In this document: positions 8,947-17,604 of the stretch, one piece after another
Layout: every line of letters starts with the position of its first letter
Numbering within the stretch: position 1 is the first letter of the stretch
DNA from: JAYWAM01 sp043782425
GTDB lineage: Bacteria; Pseudomonadota; Gammaproteobacteria; Burkholderiales; Usitatibacteraceae
Length of the DNA: 37,959 bases
Reading direction: 5' to 3'
Assembly: GCA_043782425.1 (NCBI GenBank)
Contig: JAYWAM010000182.1
Coordinates: forward strand, 1 to 37,959
Program-made: the position numbers and the translations under genes
Notes under the pieces: model-generated
Seen by the model: only the letters and a program-made list of their open reading frames with translations
The model's database searches: none
What the model was told of the DNA's origin: nothing

Positions 8947-9115
8947 ACTGAACCAGAAACTGTTCTTGTTGTCTTTATTCAGGCAACTGTAGCGAAAAAG
9001 CGCAGTTTCCAGTAGAGTGAACCTTCATGCTGAAAAATTTCCACGCGGGCGTGCGGCATATAAGCGCCAACTAAGGGTTTTTCAGGAAATATCAACCTGA
9101 AGCTGGAGAATAACA

Positions 9116-9355
9116 ATGAGTGGCAAAGGGCAACTTTTACAAGACCCGTTCCTAAACATCTTGCGTAAGGAACATGTTCCGGTCTCAATTTATTTGGTCA
9201 ACGGCATCAAGCTACAAGGGCAGATCGAATCCTTCGATCAGTATGTCGTCCTGCTGAAAAATACCGTCACGCAAATGGTCTATAAGCACGCGATTTCGAC
9301 CGTGGTGCCCGCGCGTCCGGTTACGGTACCTTTTGAACCTCCTGCCGAAACCTGA
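9116..9355 (+). CDS. hfq: RNA chaperone Hfq
   Basis: A 79-residue Sm-like protein that forms a hexameric ring and pairs small RNAs with mRNAs. Sm1 (VSIYLVNGIKLQGQIESFDQ) and Sm2 (MVYKHAISTVVP, containing the YKHAIS signature) are intact, as are the distal/proximal-face elements QDPFLN and QYVVLL. The C-terminal tail is short, as in most Betaproteobacteria. A strong GGAGA ribosome site lies 6 bases before the ATG. The 169-bp gap after der (8947–9115) probably carries its promoter, but I cannot assign boxes. It is followed by hflX. Confidence 0.97.
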   Translation: MSGKGQLLQDPFLNILRKEHVPVSIYLVNGIKLQGQIESFDQYVVLLKNTVTQMVYKHAISTVVPARPVTVPFEPPAET

Positions 9356-9412
9356 GCAACGTTTACGGGTACGCAGGCTGTTGCAGCCTGCCGCTTCTCA
9401 TGAGGCGCCAGC

Positions 9413-10585
9413 TTGATTCCTGCGCTTGATCGCAATGCGGCGCTGCTGGTGGGCCTGGATTTTGGCAAACCCTATCATATCGAAGACCTCGCTGAAGCGC
9501 GCGAGCTCATCACGAGCGCTGGCGCGCGTGTAGCCGCCGTAGTCGGAGGCAAGCGCGCCAAACCCGACGCCGCCACCTTTGCCGGCAAAGGCAAGGTGGA
9601 GGAAATCCTCAGCGCCGTGCAGGAGCACGTTGTGCAGTTGGTGATTTTCAATCACCGGCTTTCTCCCATACAGATACGTAATTTGCACAAAGTTCTGGGT
9701 GTACGTGTGCTTGATCGCACCGACCTGATACTCGATATCTTCGCGCAACGCGCGCGAAGTCACGAAGGCAAGCTTCAGGTCGAGCTGGCGCAACTTCAGC
9801 ATTTGTTGACGCGCCTGGTGCGCGGCTGGACGCACCTGGAGCGCCAGCGTGGCGGCATAGGTGTGCGCGGCGGGCCGGGCGAAACCCAGCTTGAAATGGA
9901 TCGCCGCCTGATCGGCGAGCGCGTCAAACTGGTCAAGGAGCGCTTAAAAAAAGTAGCGCGCCAGCACGATACGCAGCGCAATGCGCGCCGTCGCAACAGT
10001 ACCTTCTCCGTTTCCATTGTGGGCTATACCAATGCCGGCAAATCGACGCTGTTCAATCGCTTGACGCGCGCGCAAATCTACGTGGCCGACCAACTGTTTG
10101 CCACGCTCGATACCACGACACGCAAAGTGTTTCTGGGAGAAGATTGCCCGGTCACGTTATCGGACACCGTGGGATTCATTCGCGAGTTGCCGCATACCCT
10201 GGTGGCGGCGTTTCGCGCCACGCTGGAAGAAACCATAGAGGCGGATTTATTACTGCACGTAGTTGATGCGTCGCACCCGCGGCGTATGCAGCAGATCGAG
10301 GATGTCAACGGCGTTCTGGCCGAGATCGGCGCCAGCAACATCGCGCAAATTGTCGTCTATAACAAGATCGACCTGCTGCCGCAAGCCGCGTCCGACAGCG
10401 CAGTAGGGCGAGACCAATATGGTAAACTCAACGAGTTAAGAGTAAGCGCCCTGAATGGGCTGAACATCGACGCGTTGCGCGCGGCAATCAAAGAGCATTT
10501 TGATGCCCGCACCCTGAATTCAACACAGCAGCCTCAAGAGCCAGAAAGCACCGAAAGCGTTGTGCCTGTCGGCGCAACGTTGTGA
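9413..10585 (+). CDS. hflX: ribosome-associated GTPase HflX
   Basis: A 390-residue GTPase that splits stalled or heat-stressed 70S ribosomes. The N-terminal HflX domain (VVGGKRAKPDAATFAGKGKVEE, VLDRTDLILDIFAQRARSHEG), the linker GGIGVRGGPGETQLE, and the G domain with P-loop GYTNAGKS (204–211), DTVGFI and NKID are present. The frame is closed by a TGA at 9401, so the first available start is TTG 9413, preceded by GAGG 7 bases upstream. Normally hflK follows directly; here the Rhs cassette does. Confidence 0.95.
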   Translation: MIPALDRNAALLVGLDFGKPYHIEDLAEARELITSAGARVAAVVGGKRAKPDAATFAGKGKVEEILSAVQEHVVQLVIFNHRLSPIQIRNLHKVLGVRVLDRTDLILDIFAQRARSHEGKLQVELAQLQHLLTRLVRGWTHLERQRGGIGVRGGPGETQLEMDRRLIGERVKLVKERLKKVARQHDTQRNARRRNSTFSVSIVGYTNAGKSTLFNRLTRAQIYVADQLFATLDTTTRKVFLGEDCPVTLSDTVGFIRELPHTLVAAFRATLEETIEADLLLHVVDASHPRRMQQIEDVNGVLAEIGASNIAQIVVYNKIDLLPQAASDSAVGRDQYGKLNELRVSALNGLNIDALRAAIKEHFDARTLNSTQQPQEPESTESVVPVGATL

Positions 10586-10698
10586 TCCCGAATTTTTTTA
10601 AGCGCGCGAGCAGAAGTGCCTGGCTGAAATTGATCAGCAAAATGCAGGTAGGGCCGACCCGCTATGGGCTGGGCCCGTTAACCACAAAGGGTGTCGTG

Positions 10699-13600
10699 AT
10701 GTTGCGATTATTTGCCGTACTGCTCGCCTTGGCGCCGGGTGTTGCCCTGTCTTGTGGCAGCTACCAGACTTGCAACGACATCTTTATCCTCAAATTCGAC
10801 GCGACGCCGCTGTACCGCGCTGAGGGCGACCCGGTTAAAGTGTCGCTCCACAGCTTTGAATTCGCCAACTGGCTCAGCAGCGTTTCCTCCATGACCTTCA
10901 CGCCGGTTGTACTCGGCAGTGTCGTGCAGCGGACGCTGCCAGGCACCACCGTGCAGACCAGCAATTCCGGGCCTTTTGTTTATGGCACTTTTCCCTATTA
11001 CTGGTTAGTGCAGAACACCGAATGGGATAGCACCCTGGCTTGGGATGGGCTCGACGTCAACGGGCAGGAAGTGGCCGATGCCGCGCTCCTCACTGTCAAC
11101 GTTTACGCCGGAGCGGCTACCGTTAGCCGTTCCGTTGCACTGCTGGTCACGTCCGGCAAGAATCTCGGCAAACCTGCTTGCCCGCTGGGTAATCCTTGTA
11201 ACCCCGCTACAGGCAATAAGTACCAGGAGGAAGTCGATTTTTCTGGCGGCGCACTGACCCCCGGATTCACCCGCCACTACAACCATATGGCCGCTACCGA
11301 TGTCGGACTTGGCGTCGGTTGGACGAGCAACTACCATGCGCGCCTGCGACCCGATGGCGGCAAATTGACTGTTGTCCGCGCCGATGGCCGACGCGAGCGT
11401 CTTACCCAGTCAGGCGCCGCCTGGATACCCGACGCTGATTCTCGTCTCAAGGTTGTTTCGAGCGTATCCGGTTTTACCCTGACATTGGATAGCGGTACCG
11501 TTGAAACCTATAGCACGCTGGGAAAACTCCTCTCCATCACCGATCGCGCAGGCTTTACCCAAAGCCTCACTTATAGCGATGGCAGCGCCGGTCCCAATGG
11601 CGGCTATGTTGTTGATGCCTTGGGTAACCCCACTGCGACCCTACTTCCGGCTGGCTTGCTGATCCGTGTCACTGACGCATCTTTGCGCAGCCTGAATTTT
11701 AGTTACAACGCTGAAAGTCGCCTGGCCCTCATGACCGATCCTGCGGGCGGCAAATTCATCTACGCTTACGTTGGCAACAATTTGGTCTCGGTCACCTATC
11801 CCGACACGCATACTCGCACTTACGTCTATAACGAAGCTGCCTTCACGTCCAACACCGATCTTCCCCATGCCCTGACCGGCATTCTTGACGAGAACAACAT
11901 ACGCTTTGCCACCTGGAACTACAGTACGCAAGGCAAAGTCCTGTCCAGTGAACATGCGGGCGGCGCCGAGAAAGTCACTTTCAACTATACGTTTGACGCC
12001 AGCACCAACAACGGCAACGGCACGACCATAGCCACAGACGCGCTTGGCACAGCCCGCACTTACCAATTTCAGACTATCCTGGGTGACATCAAGAACACCT
12101 CGATCAGCCAACCCTGCGTTAGCTGCGGTGGCACGTCTACAGCCACCACCGGCTACGATAGTAATGGCAACGTAGCTAGCCGCAGCGACTTCAACAACAA
12201 TGTCACCACCTACATTTTCGACCTCGCGCGCAATCTCGAAATCAGCCGTACCGAAGCCTCCGGCAAGCCTGAGGCGCGCACTATCACCACCACTTGGCAC
12301 AGCGTCTTTAGATTGCCCGCCGAAATCACCGAAGCCGTGGGTAAACCGGAACAGCGCATCACCACCTTCACCTATGACCCCGCCAGCGGCAACCCGCTCA
12401 GCAAAACCATCACCTCAAACGCCGGCAGCTACAGCCGAACCTGGAGCAGCACCTACACCACTGCGGCCGATGGCACGCTGCCCAACCTGCTTAAAAGCGT
12501 CAATGGCCCGCGCCTGGACGTGGCGGACATTACCACCTACGGCTATTACCCCAATGGTGATTTGAAAACCATCACCAACGCCCTGGCTCAGGTCACTACG
12601 ATTACGGCGTACGATCCCAACGGTCGCCCCCAGAGCCTCACCGACGCCAACGGCCTGATCACAGATTTGACTTACTATCCGCGTGGCTGGCTCAAAACTC
12701 GCTCGGTGGGCAGCGCCGCCAGCGGCTATCTCACCACTACCTACGACTACGACTTTGTCGGCCAAATAAAAAAAGCCACCCTGCCCGACGGCAGCTTCCT
12801 CGCTTACGACTACGATGGCGCGCACCGTCTTACCCGCATCGGCGACACGCTCGGCAACAAGATCGAATACACGCTCGACAACATGGGCAACCGGATTGCT
12901 GAGAACAGCTTCGATCCCCAAGGCGCCCTGGCCAAGACTCACGCGCGCGAGTTCGATGCCTTAAGCCGCCTATTGAAGGACATCGGCGGCAGCAACCCGC
13001 TCATCCAGTTCAGTACCTTTGGCTATGATGCCAATGGGAATCTCACCAGCGCTACCGATGCGCTTGCGCGCACTACTACGCAGTCCTACGACGAGCTGGA
13101 TCGTCTCACCAAAGTCACCGACCCCTTCAACGGCACGACGGCGCCCACCCTCTATGCCTACAACGCCCAGGATCAACTCTCCCAAGTCACCGACCCCAAG
13201 GGCCTTAACACCAGCTACACCTACAACGGTCTGGGCGAGATGCTCACACAGACGTCCCCGGACACAGGTATCACCAGCTTCACCTATGACACCGCAGGCA
13301 ACCTCAAGACCAAGACCGACGCGAGGAACGTCACTGCCACTTATAGCTACGATGCGTTAAACCGCGTCGGCGCCATCGCCTACCCCGCCGTCGGCAGCGA
13401 CCCCGCCGAGACTGTCACCTATAGCTATGACGTATGCGCTAACGGCAAGGGCCGACTCTGCACCCTCACCGACAAAAGCGGAACCACCAGCTACACCTAC
13501 GACCTGTTTGGCCGCATCACCGCCAAGAGTCAAACCATCGGCGCAGTGACCCAGACCATAGGCTACGCTTACAACAGCGTCGGCCAGCTTGCCAGCGTCA

Positions 13601-14376
13601 CCACGCCCGCAGGGAAAAGTGTTACCTATGCCTACCAGAACAATCAGCCGGTCGCGATGGCGGTGAACGGCACGATCGTCCTGGACCAAGCCGTCTACAA
13701 ACCCTTTGGCCCGATCAGCGGCTGGCGCTGGGGCAACAGCACGACTAGCCAACCCAACTTCCATGTGCGTGCATATGACAAAGACTATCGCGCCAGCAGC
13801 GTCACCAGCGACCGCGTAGGCGCGGGCAGCCTCACGCGCAACTACACCTGGTCCGATGTCAGCACCATCAGCGCCATCACCGACCCCGCCAGCGCGGCCA
13901 ATTCCTTCACCTATGGCTATGACACGCTCGACCGCCTCAGCAACGCCGTGGCGGCAGGCGCGTCACCTGCCACATTCGGTTACAGCTACGATGGCGACGG
14001 CAACCGGCTGACCCAGACTACTGCGGCGGGCACGACAATCTACGCCTACCCCGCCACCAACAACCGCCTTGCCAGCCTCAGCGGCGCCACTGTCAAGACC
14101 TACCAGTACGACGCTGTGGGAAACCTTACCAACGACGGTCTCAACACCTGGAGCTATGGCGGCAACAACCGTCCGACGCAGGTGAGCAATGCTACTGCGA
14201 CCACGCAGTTTTTCATTAACGCGCTGGGCCAGCGCGTTAAGAAGAGCGGCGCAGGCACAGACAAACACTTTGTCTACGATGAAGCCGGGCGACTGTGGGG
14301 CGAGTACGACAACAGCGGCAACCTGATTGCCGAGACCATCTGGTTCAACGACCTTCCCGTGGCGGTGCTCAAATGA
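10699..14376 (+). CDS. secreted Rhs/YD-repeat protein lacking the C-terminal core (first half of a split Rhs toxin)
   Basis: About 1225 residues from ATG 10699; the frame is open to a GTG overlapping the hflX stop, but MLRLFAVLLALAPGVALS is a clear Sec signal peptide. After an N-terminal β domain (FlgD-Ig-like DGLDVNGQEVADAALLTVNVYAG) comes the Rhs entry segment NPATGNKYQEEVDF…FTRHYNH, then many YD repeats (YDALNRVGAIAYP, YDLFGRITAKSQ, YDTLDRLSNAV, YDAVGNLTNDG). It stops at YDEAGRLWGEYDNSGNLIAETIWFNDLPVAVLK, exactly before the DHLGTPR core that intact Rhs proteins continue with. That core is in the next gene, overlapping by ATGA. By family knowledge YD repeats form a hollow β-cage that encloses a toxin; Sec export rather than type VI secretion is my inference. 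Confidence 0.9.
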   Translation: MLRLFAVLLALAPGVALSCGSYQTCNDIFILKFDATPLYRAEGDPVKVSLHSFEFANWLSSVSSMTFTPVVLGSVVQRTLPGTTVQTSNSGPFVYGTFPYYWLVQNTEWDSTLAWDGLDVNGQEVADAALLTVNVYAGAATVSRSVALLVTSGKNLGKPACPLGNPCNPATGNKYQEEVDFSGGALTPGFTRHYNHMAATDVGLGVGWTSNYHARLRPDGGKLTVVRADGRRERLTQSGAAWIPDADSRLKVVSSVSGFTLTLDSGTVETYSTLGKLLSITDRAGFTQSLTYSDGSAGPNGGYVVDALGNPTATLLPAGLLIRVTDASLRSLNFSYNAESRLALMTDPAGGKFIYAYVGNNLVSVTYPDTHTRTYVYNEAAFTSNTDLPHALTGILDENNIRFATWNYSTQGKVLSSEHAGGAEKVTFNYTFDASTNNGNGTTIATDALGTARTYQFQTILGDIKNTSISQPCVSCGGTSTATTGYDSNGNVASRSDFNNNVTTYIFDLARNLEISRTEASGKPEARTITTTWHSVFRLPAEITEAVGKPEQRITTFTYDPASGNPLSKTITSNAGSYSRTWSSTYTTAADGTLPNLLKSVNGPRLDVADITTYGYYPNGDLKTITNALAQVTTITAYDPNGRPQSLTDANGLITDLTYYPRGWLKTRSVGSAASGYLTTTYDYDFVGQIKKATLPDGSFLAYDYDGAHRLTRIGDTLGNKIEYTLDNMGNRIAENSFDPQGALAKTHAREFDALSRLLKDIGGSNPLIQFSTFGYDANGNLTSATDALARTTTQSYDELDRLTKVTDPFNGTTAPTLYAYNAQDQLSQVTDPKGLNTSYTYNGLGEMLTQTSPDTGITSFTYDTAGNLKTKTDARNVTATYSYDALNRVGAIAYPAVGSDPAETVTYSYDVCANGKGRLCTLTDKSGTTSYTYDLFGRITAKSQTIGAVTQTIGYAYNSVGQLASVTTPAGKSVTYAYQNNQPVAMAVNGTIVLDQAVYKPFGPISGWRWGNSTTSQPNFHVRAYDKDYRASSVTSDRVGAGSLTRNYTWSDVSTISAITDPASAANSFTYGYDTLDRLSNAVAAGASPATFGYSYDGDGNRLTQTTAAGTTIYAYPATNNRLASLSGATVKTYQYDAVGNLTNDGLNTWSYGGNNRPTQVSNATATTQFFINALGQRVKKSGAGTDKHFVYDEAGRLWGEYDNSGNLIAETIWFNDLPVAVLK

Positions 14377-15869
14377 GCTGCGCCGTGACGATCCCTCTCA
14401 TCACCCTGCCTGGTTGTCAGCGCATGTTAGCCCGTGCGCGCCTGTTGCTACAGGGGTGTGTGCTCAGCATGGCGCTAATGTTTAGTGTGACTGCCGCCTT
14501 CGCCGCCACGGTTTCGATCAGCGCCAATCCAGCCAGCGTGAGCAGCGGCGGCTCATCAACCCTCACCTGGTCTTCCACCGGGGCAACGAGCTGCGCCGCC
14601 AGCGGCGACTGGTCGGGCCTCAAGGCCACCTCGGGCAGTCAGAGCGTATTACCCGTCCAGGCCAGTGCTTTCACCTTGATCTGTAGCGGGCCCTCGGGCA
14701 ACACGACGAGCAGCGCGAGCGGCACGGCAAGCGTCAGTGTTAGCGGATTACCCAATGTGCCGCCCACTATCACGCTTACCGCACCCACCTTCGGCGCGAC
14801 TTTCACCGCCCCGGCGAGCATCACGCTGACGGCGAGCGCCGCCGACAGCGACGGCACGATAGTGAAGGTCGAGTTCTATCGCGACACGACGCTGGTGGGC
14901 ACGGTGAACGCGCCGCCGTTTACGCTGCAAGACGCCAATGTCCCAGCCGCTACCTACAGCTACACCGCCAAAGCCTACGACAACGGCGGCGCGATCACCA
15001 CCTCAAGCGCGGTTAGTGTTACGGTGAATCAGGATCTGGGGATTTATTATATTCATGCCGATCATTTGGGCACGCCGAGGGCGATCACCAGGCCGTCCGA
15101 TAATGCGCTCGTATGGGAGTGGAAAAATAGCGAGCCGTTTGGCAACAATTTGCCAAATCAGGAACCCTCGGGACTCGGAAATTTTGATCGCCCGCACGGC
15201 TTTCCAGGCCAGTATTACGACGTAGAAACGGGAACGTACTACAACTACTTCCGCGACTGCTACGACCCACTGACGGGACGGTATTGTCAGAGTGATCCAG
15301 TAGGATTGGCAGGGGGACTATCCACTTATAGCTATGTCGAAGGGGATCCACTTGGTTTTTTGGATGATGATGGTTTGCAAAAAAGGGCTGCTGCTGAGCC
15401 TTATGGAAATCAAATTTATGCAACTACATCAGCCAACATTTTGATTTCACAGATTCAACAGTATCAGCCAAACTTCAGGTATGACGTTATTTCGGGGCCC
15501 GGTCGAATGCAATGGACTCGCAGCAATATACGTGATCTACAGCAAACGTTGCTGAGCCTTCGGCAAAAAAATCTGCCGTCGCCCAATTTTGTGGTAACCG
15601 CTACCCAGTGTATTCCTGTTCCTACAGGTTCTGGTCTTGTTCCGGTCATCAACTCCGGTGGAAGAATTACCGGCCAAGCTTTCTCGGGCGGAACTGGAGG
15701 AGGTAACAACCTTCCGCCAAATGTTAGCCAGCTTCGTCTAATGGAACCAACGGTGGAGTACCCCAATGGATATGCTGTTTTTATGAACTCGCAAAACCAG
15801 GGCGTAAATCCGTTCACCGGGCAAACGCTTCCTAATTCCTCCCCACTTCGACACATTCCTCTGAAGTAG
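14373..15869 (+). CDS. secreted Ig-domain/Rhs-core protein with polymorphic toxin tip (second half of split Rhs)
   Basis: 498 residues from the ATG overlapping the preceding stop (ATG 14424 is an alternative start). Order: signal peptide ending near residue 44 (LSMALMFSVTAAFA); Ig-like domain about 45–125 (ISANPASVSSGGSSTLTWSS); a second Ig-like domain about 128–218 (PPTITLTAPTFGATFTAPAS); the Rhs core YYIHADHLGTPRA (225–237), FPGQYYD, NYFRDCYDPLTGRYCQSDPVGL, ending at GDPLGFLDDDGL (~335); then a ~160-residue variable tip. The tip ends YPNGYAVFMNSQNQGVNP…PLRHIPLK, which reminds me of the polymorphic-toxin type 17 (Ntox17) family, but I cannot confirm this. The second conserved DPxGL is degenerate (DDDGL). 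The tip DNA is visibly more AT-rich than the repeat body. Confidence 0.85.
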   Translation: MSCAVTIPLITLPGCQRMLARARLLLQGCVLSMALMFSVTAAFAATVSISANPASVSSGGSSTLTWSSTGATSCAASGDWSGLKATSGSQSVLPVQASAFTLICSGPSGNTTSSASGTASVSVSGLPNVPPTITLTAPTFGATFTAPASITLTASAADSDGTIVKVEFYRDTTLVGTVNAPPFTLQDANVPAATYSYTAKAYDNGGAITTSSAVSVTVNQDLGIYYIHADHLGTPRAITRPSDNALVWEWKNSEPFGNNLPNQEPSGLGNFDRPHGFPGQYYDVETGTYYNYFRDCYDPLTGRYCQSDPVGLAGGLSTYSYVEGDPLGFLDDDGLQKRAAAEPYGNQIYATTSANILISQIQQYQPNFRYDVISGPGRMQWTRSNIRDLQQTLLSLRQKNLPSPNFVVTATQCIPVPTGSGLVPVINSGGRITGQAFSGGTGGGNNLPPNVSQLRLMEPTVEYPNGYAVFMNSQNQGVNPFTGQTLPNSSPLRHIPLK

Positions 15870-15873
15870 AAAA

Positions 15874-16242
15874 GTGGCGACTCAAGACCACGCATTTCAA
15901 TTTCTGGTGGGACAGCCGGTATGCGCCGTGACTTTTATTTGGGATTATTACCAGCTAGTGATCGGAACTTACATCGTTTCCATTTATGCACATCCAGTGT
16001 TGCTTGTAGACGGAGACAAATGGCACAAGGATAAACCTGGCTATGCCGACAGGTTGAGGGATCTAATTGGAAAGAATGTCTTGCAGACACAAAACGATGA
16101 GGATTCTCTTTCTCTCTGGACAGATGACGATGTCCAGATCACCATCTCCTTTCGCTCAGAAGATAGGGTGTCGAAAGGGCCAGAGTCGCTTACAGTTTCA
16201 GATGCTAATGGATTTACGTTCCTAGTTGAGGGCGATTCGTAA
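15874..16242 (+). CDS. probable immunity protein of the Rhs toxin tip
   Basis: 122 residues starting at GTG 15874, only four bases after the toxin stop, with AGAAAAG as a weak ribosome site. It has no signal peptide and is acidic in its second half (NDEDSLSLWTDDDVQ). The layout (LVGQPVCAVTF…LVIG…, then LIGKNV…DSLSLWTDDDVQITIS…SLTVSDANGFTFLVEG) recalls the DUF6188 family, a remembered pattern rather than a searched match. Position directly behind a toxin tip, small size and low GC are the usual marks of an immunity gene. The function is inferred from context only. Confidence 0.65.
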   Translation: MATQDHAFQFLVGQPVCAVTFIWDYYQLVIGTYIVSIYAHPVLLVDGDKWHKDKPGYADRLRDLIGKNVLQTQNDEDSLSLWTDDDVQITISFRSEDRVSKGPESLTVSDANGFTFLVEGDS

Positions 16243-16383
16243 AATTACTGCGCATCAATGTGCAATGAAGACACATTACTATAAAATGTCCTATTTTTTG
16301 TTCGCCCGGATGTCTGCTGGTTAACGGGCAATTTGTATCCCGGTAAAGTTATTTTTAATCCAATACCCACTGAGTAAACCTAC

Positions 16384-17586
16384 ATGGCATTGAACGACCC
16401 ACAATGGGGTAAGCGGGGCAATGATGGCCCGCCTGATCTGGACGAGATATTTCGCAAACTCAAGCAAAAGCTGGGCGGCATGTTCGGCACCGGCAATGAC
16501 GGTCCGCCGCGCGGGCCTTCCAAGAATTCCAAGATGATGATGGGTGGCGGCTTGACGCTAGTCATTGGCTTGGTGCTGGCCGTCTGGTTGGCTAGCGGCC
16601 TCTATATCGTGGAAGAGGGCAAGAGCGGTATCGTACTGCGCCTCGGGAAGTATTCGGAAACCACCGCGGCCGGGTTGCACTGGCGTTTCCCTTATCCGTT
16701 TGAGTCCAACGAAGTCGTCAATGTGCAACAGGTGCAGGCCATTGAAGTTGGCCATCGCAATAATCAAAAGACCAAGGTGCCGCAGGAGGCGCTGATGCTC
16801 ACCGACGATCAAAACATTGTCGATGTGCAGTTCGCCGTGCAATACACGCTGAGTTCGGCCTATGACTATCTATTTAAAAACAATCAGCCCGATGAGGCGG
16901 TACGCCAGGTGGCAGAAACGGCGATGCGCCAGATTGTGGGTAAGAGCAAAATGGACTACGTGCTGTATGAGGGACGCGGGCCGCTGGCCGCCGATGCCAA
17001 GGTGTTGATGCAAAAAATTCTGGACTCTTACGAGACCGGCATCCTTATCAGCACCGTCACCTTGCAAAATGCCCAGCCGCCTGAGCAGGTGCAGGCCGCA
17101 TTCGACGATGCAGTACGCGCCAAGCAGGATCGCGAGCGCTTGAAAAACGAAGGCGAAGCTTATGCCAACGATGTGATTCCCAAGGCCCGAGGTCTTGCCG
17201 CGCGTCTGAAGGAAGAGGCCAATGCCTATCGTGCGCGTGTGGTCGCTAATTCCGAGGGCGAGGCGAGCCGTTTCAAGCAAGTGTTGACTGAATATGAAAA
17301 GGCGCCGCAGGTTACGCGCGAGCGCATGTATCTCGACATGATGCAACAAGTCATGTCGAGCACCAGCAAGGTTTTGGTGGACCAGAAGTCGGGGGGCGGA
17401 GGCAATCTGCTTTATTTGCCGCTCGATAAATTGATGCAAATGTCCACCACGGGAACGCCGGGTGCCGCGGGCGAAGTGGTTGCCGGCAAGCCCGTCACGG
17501 TAAGCGATGGCCAAAGTGGCGCAACTCCAGCGCCCGAAGTCTCGCGCAGCCAGCAATTGCGCAACCGTGATACAGATAAACATTAA
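16384..17586 (+). CDS. hflK: HflK, SPFH-domain subunit of the FtsH-modulating HflKC complex
   Basis: 400 residues. A glycine/aspartate-rich cytoplasmic N-terminus (NDPQWGKRGNDGPPDLDEIF) precedes one transmembrane helix (about 54–75, MGGGLTLVIGLVLAVWLASGLY) and a periplasmic SPFH/band-7 domain (VEEGKSGIVLRLGKYSETTAAGLHWRFPYPFE), then a coiled-coil region (AKQDRERLKNEGEAYANDVIPKARG) and a low-complexity tail. HflKC forms a large cage around the FtsH protease. The leader 16243–16383 has no clear terminator for the Rhs cassette; a TATAAA-like box near 16280 may be a promoter compensating for separation from hfq–hflX. Confidence 0.96.
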   Translation: MALNDPQWGKRGNDGPPDLDEIFRKLKQKLGGMFGTGNDGPPRGPSKNSKMMMGGGLTLVIGLVLAVWLASGLYIVEEGKSGIVLRLGKYSETTAAGLHWRFPYPFESNEVVNVQQVQAIEVGHRNNQKTKVPQEALMLTDDQNIVDVQFAVQYTLSSAYDYLFKNNQPDEAVRQVAETAMRQIVGKSKMDYVLYEGRGPLAADAKVLMQKILDSYETGILISTVTLQNAQPPEQVQAAFDDAVRAKQDRERLKNEGEAYANDVIPKARGLAARLKEEANAYRARVVANSEGEASRFKQVLTEYEKAPQVTRERMYLDMMQQVMSSTSKVLVDQKSGGGGNLLYLPLDKLMQMSTTGTPGAAGEVVAGKPVTVSDGQSGATPAPEVSRSQQLRNRDTDKH

Positions 17587-17604
17587 ACGCTAAGAAAGCC
17601 CAAC

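Noticed and set aside
10582..10698. Start of the first Rhs gene at the GTG overlapping hflX
   Set aside because: The 39 added residues precede a complete signal peptide beginning at ATG 10699. Translational coupling to hflX remains possible but is less likely.
12000..14300. Long minus-strand ORFs inside the Rhs repeats
   Set aside because: Composition shadows of the GC-rich YD-repeat coding sequence, with Val/Ala/Gly-rich translations and no family features.
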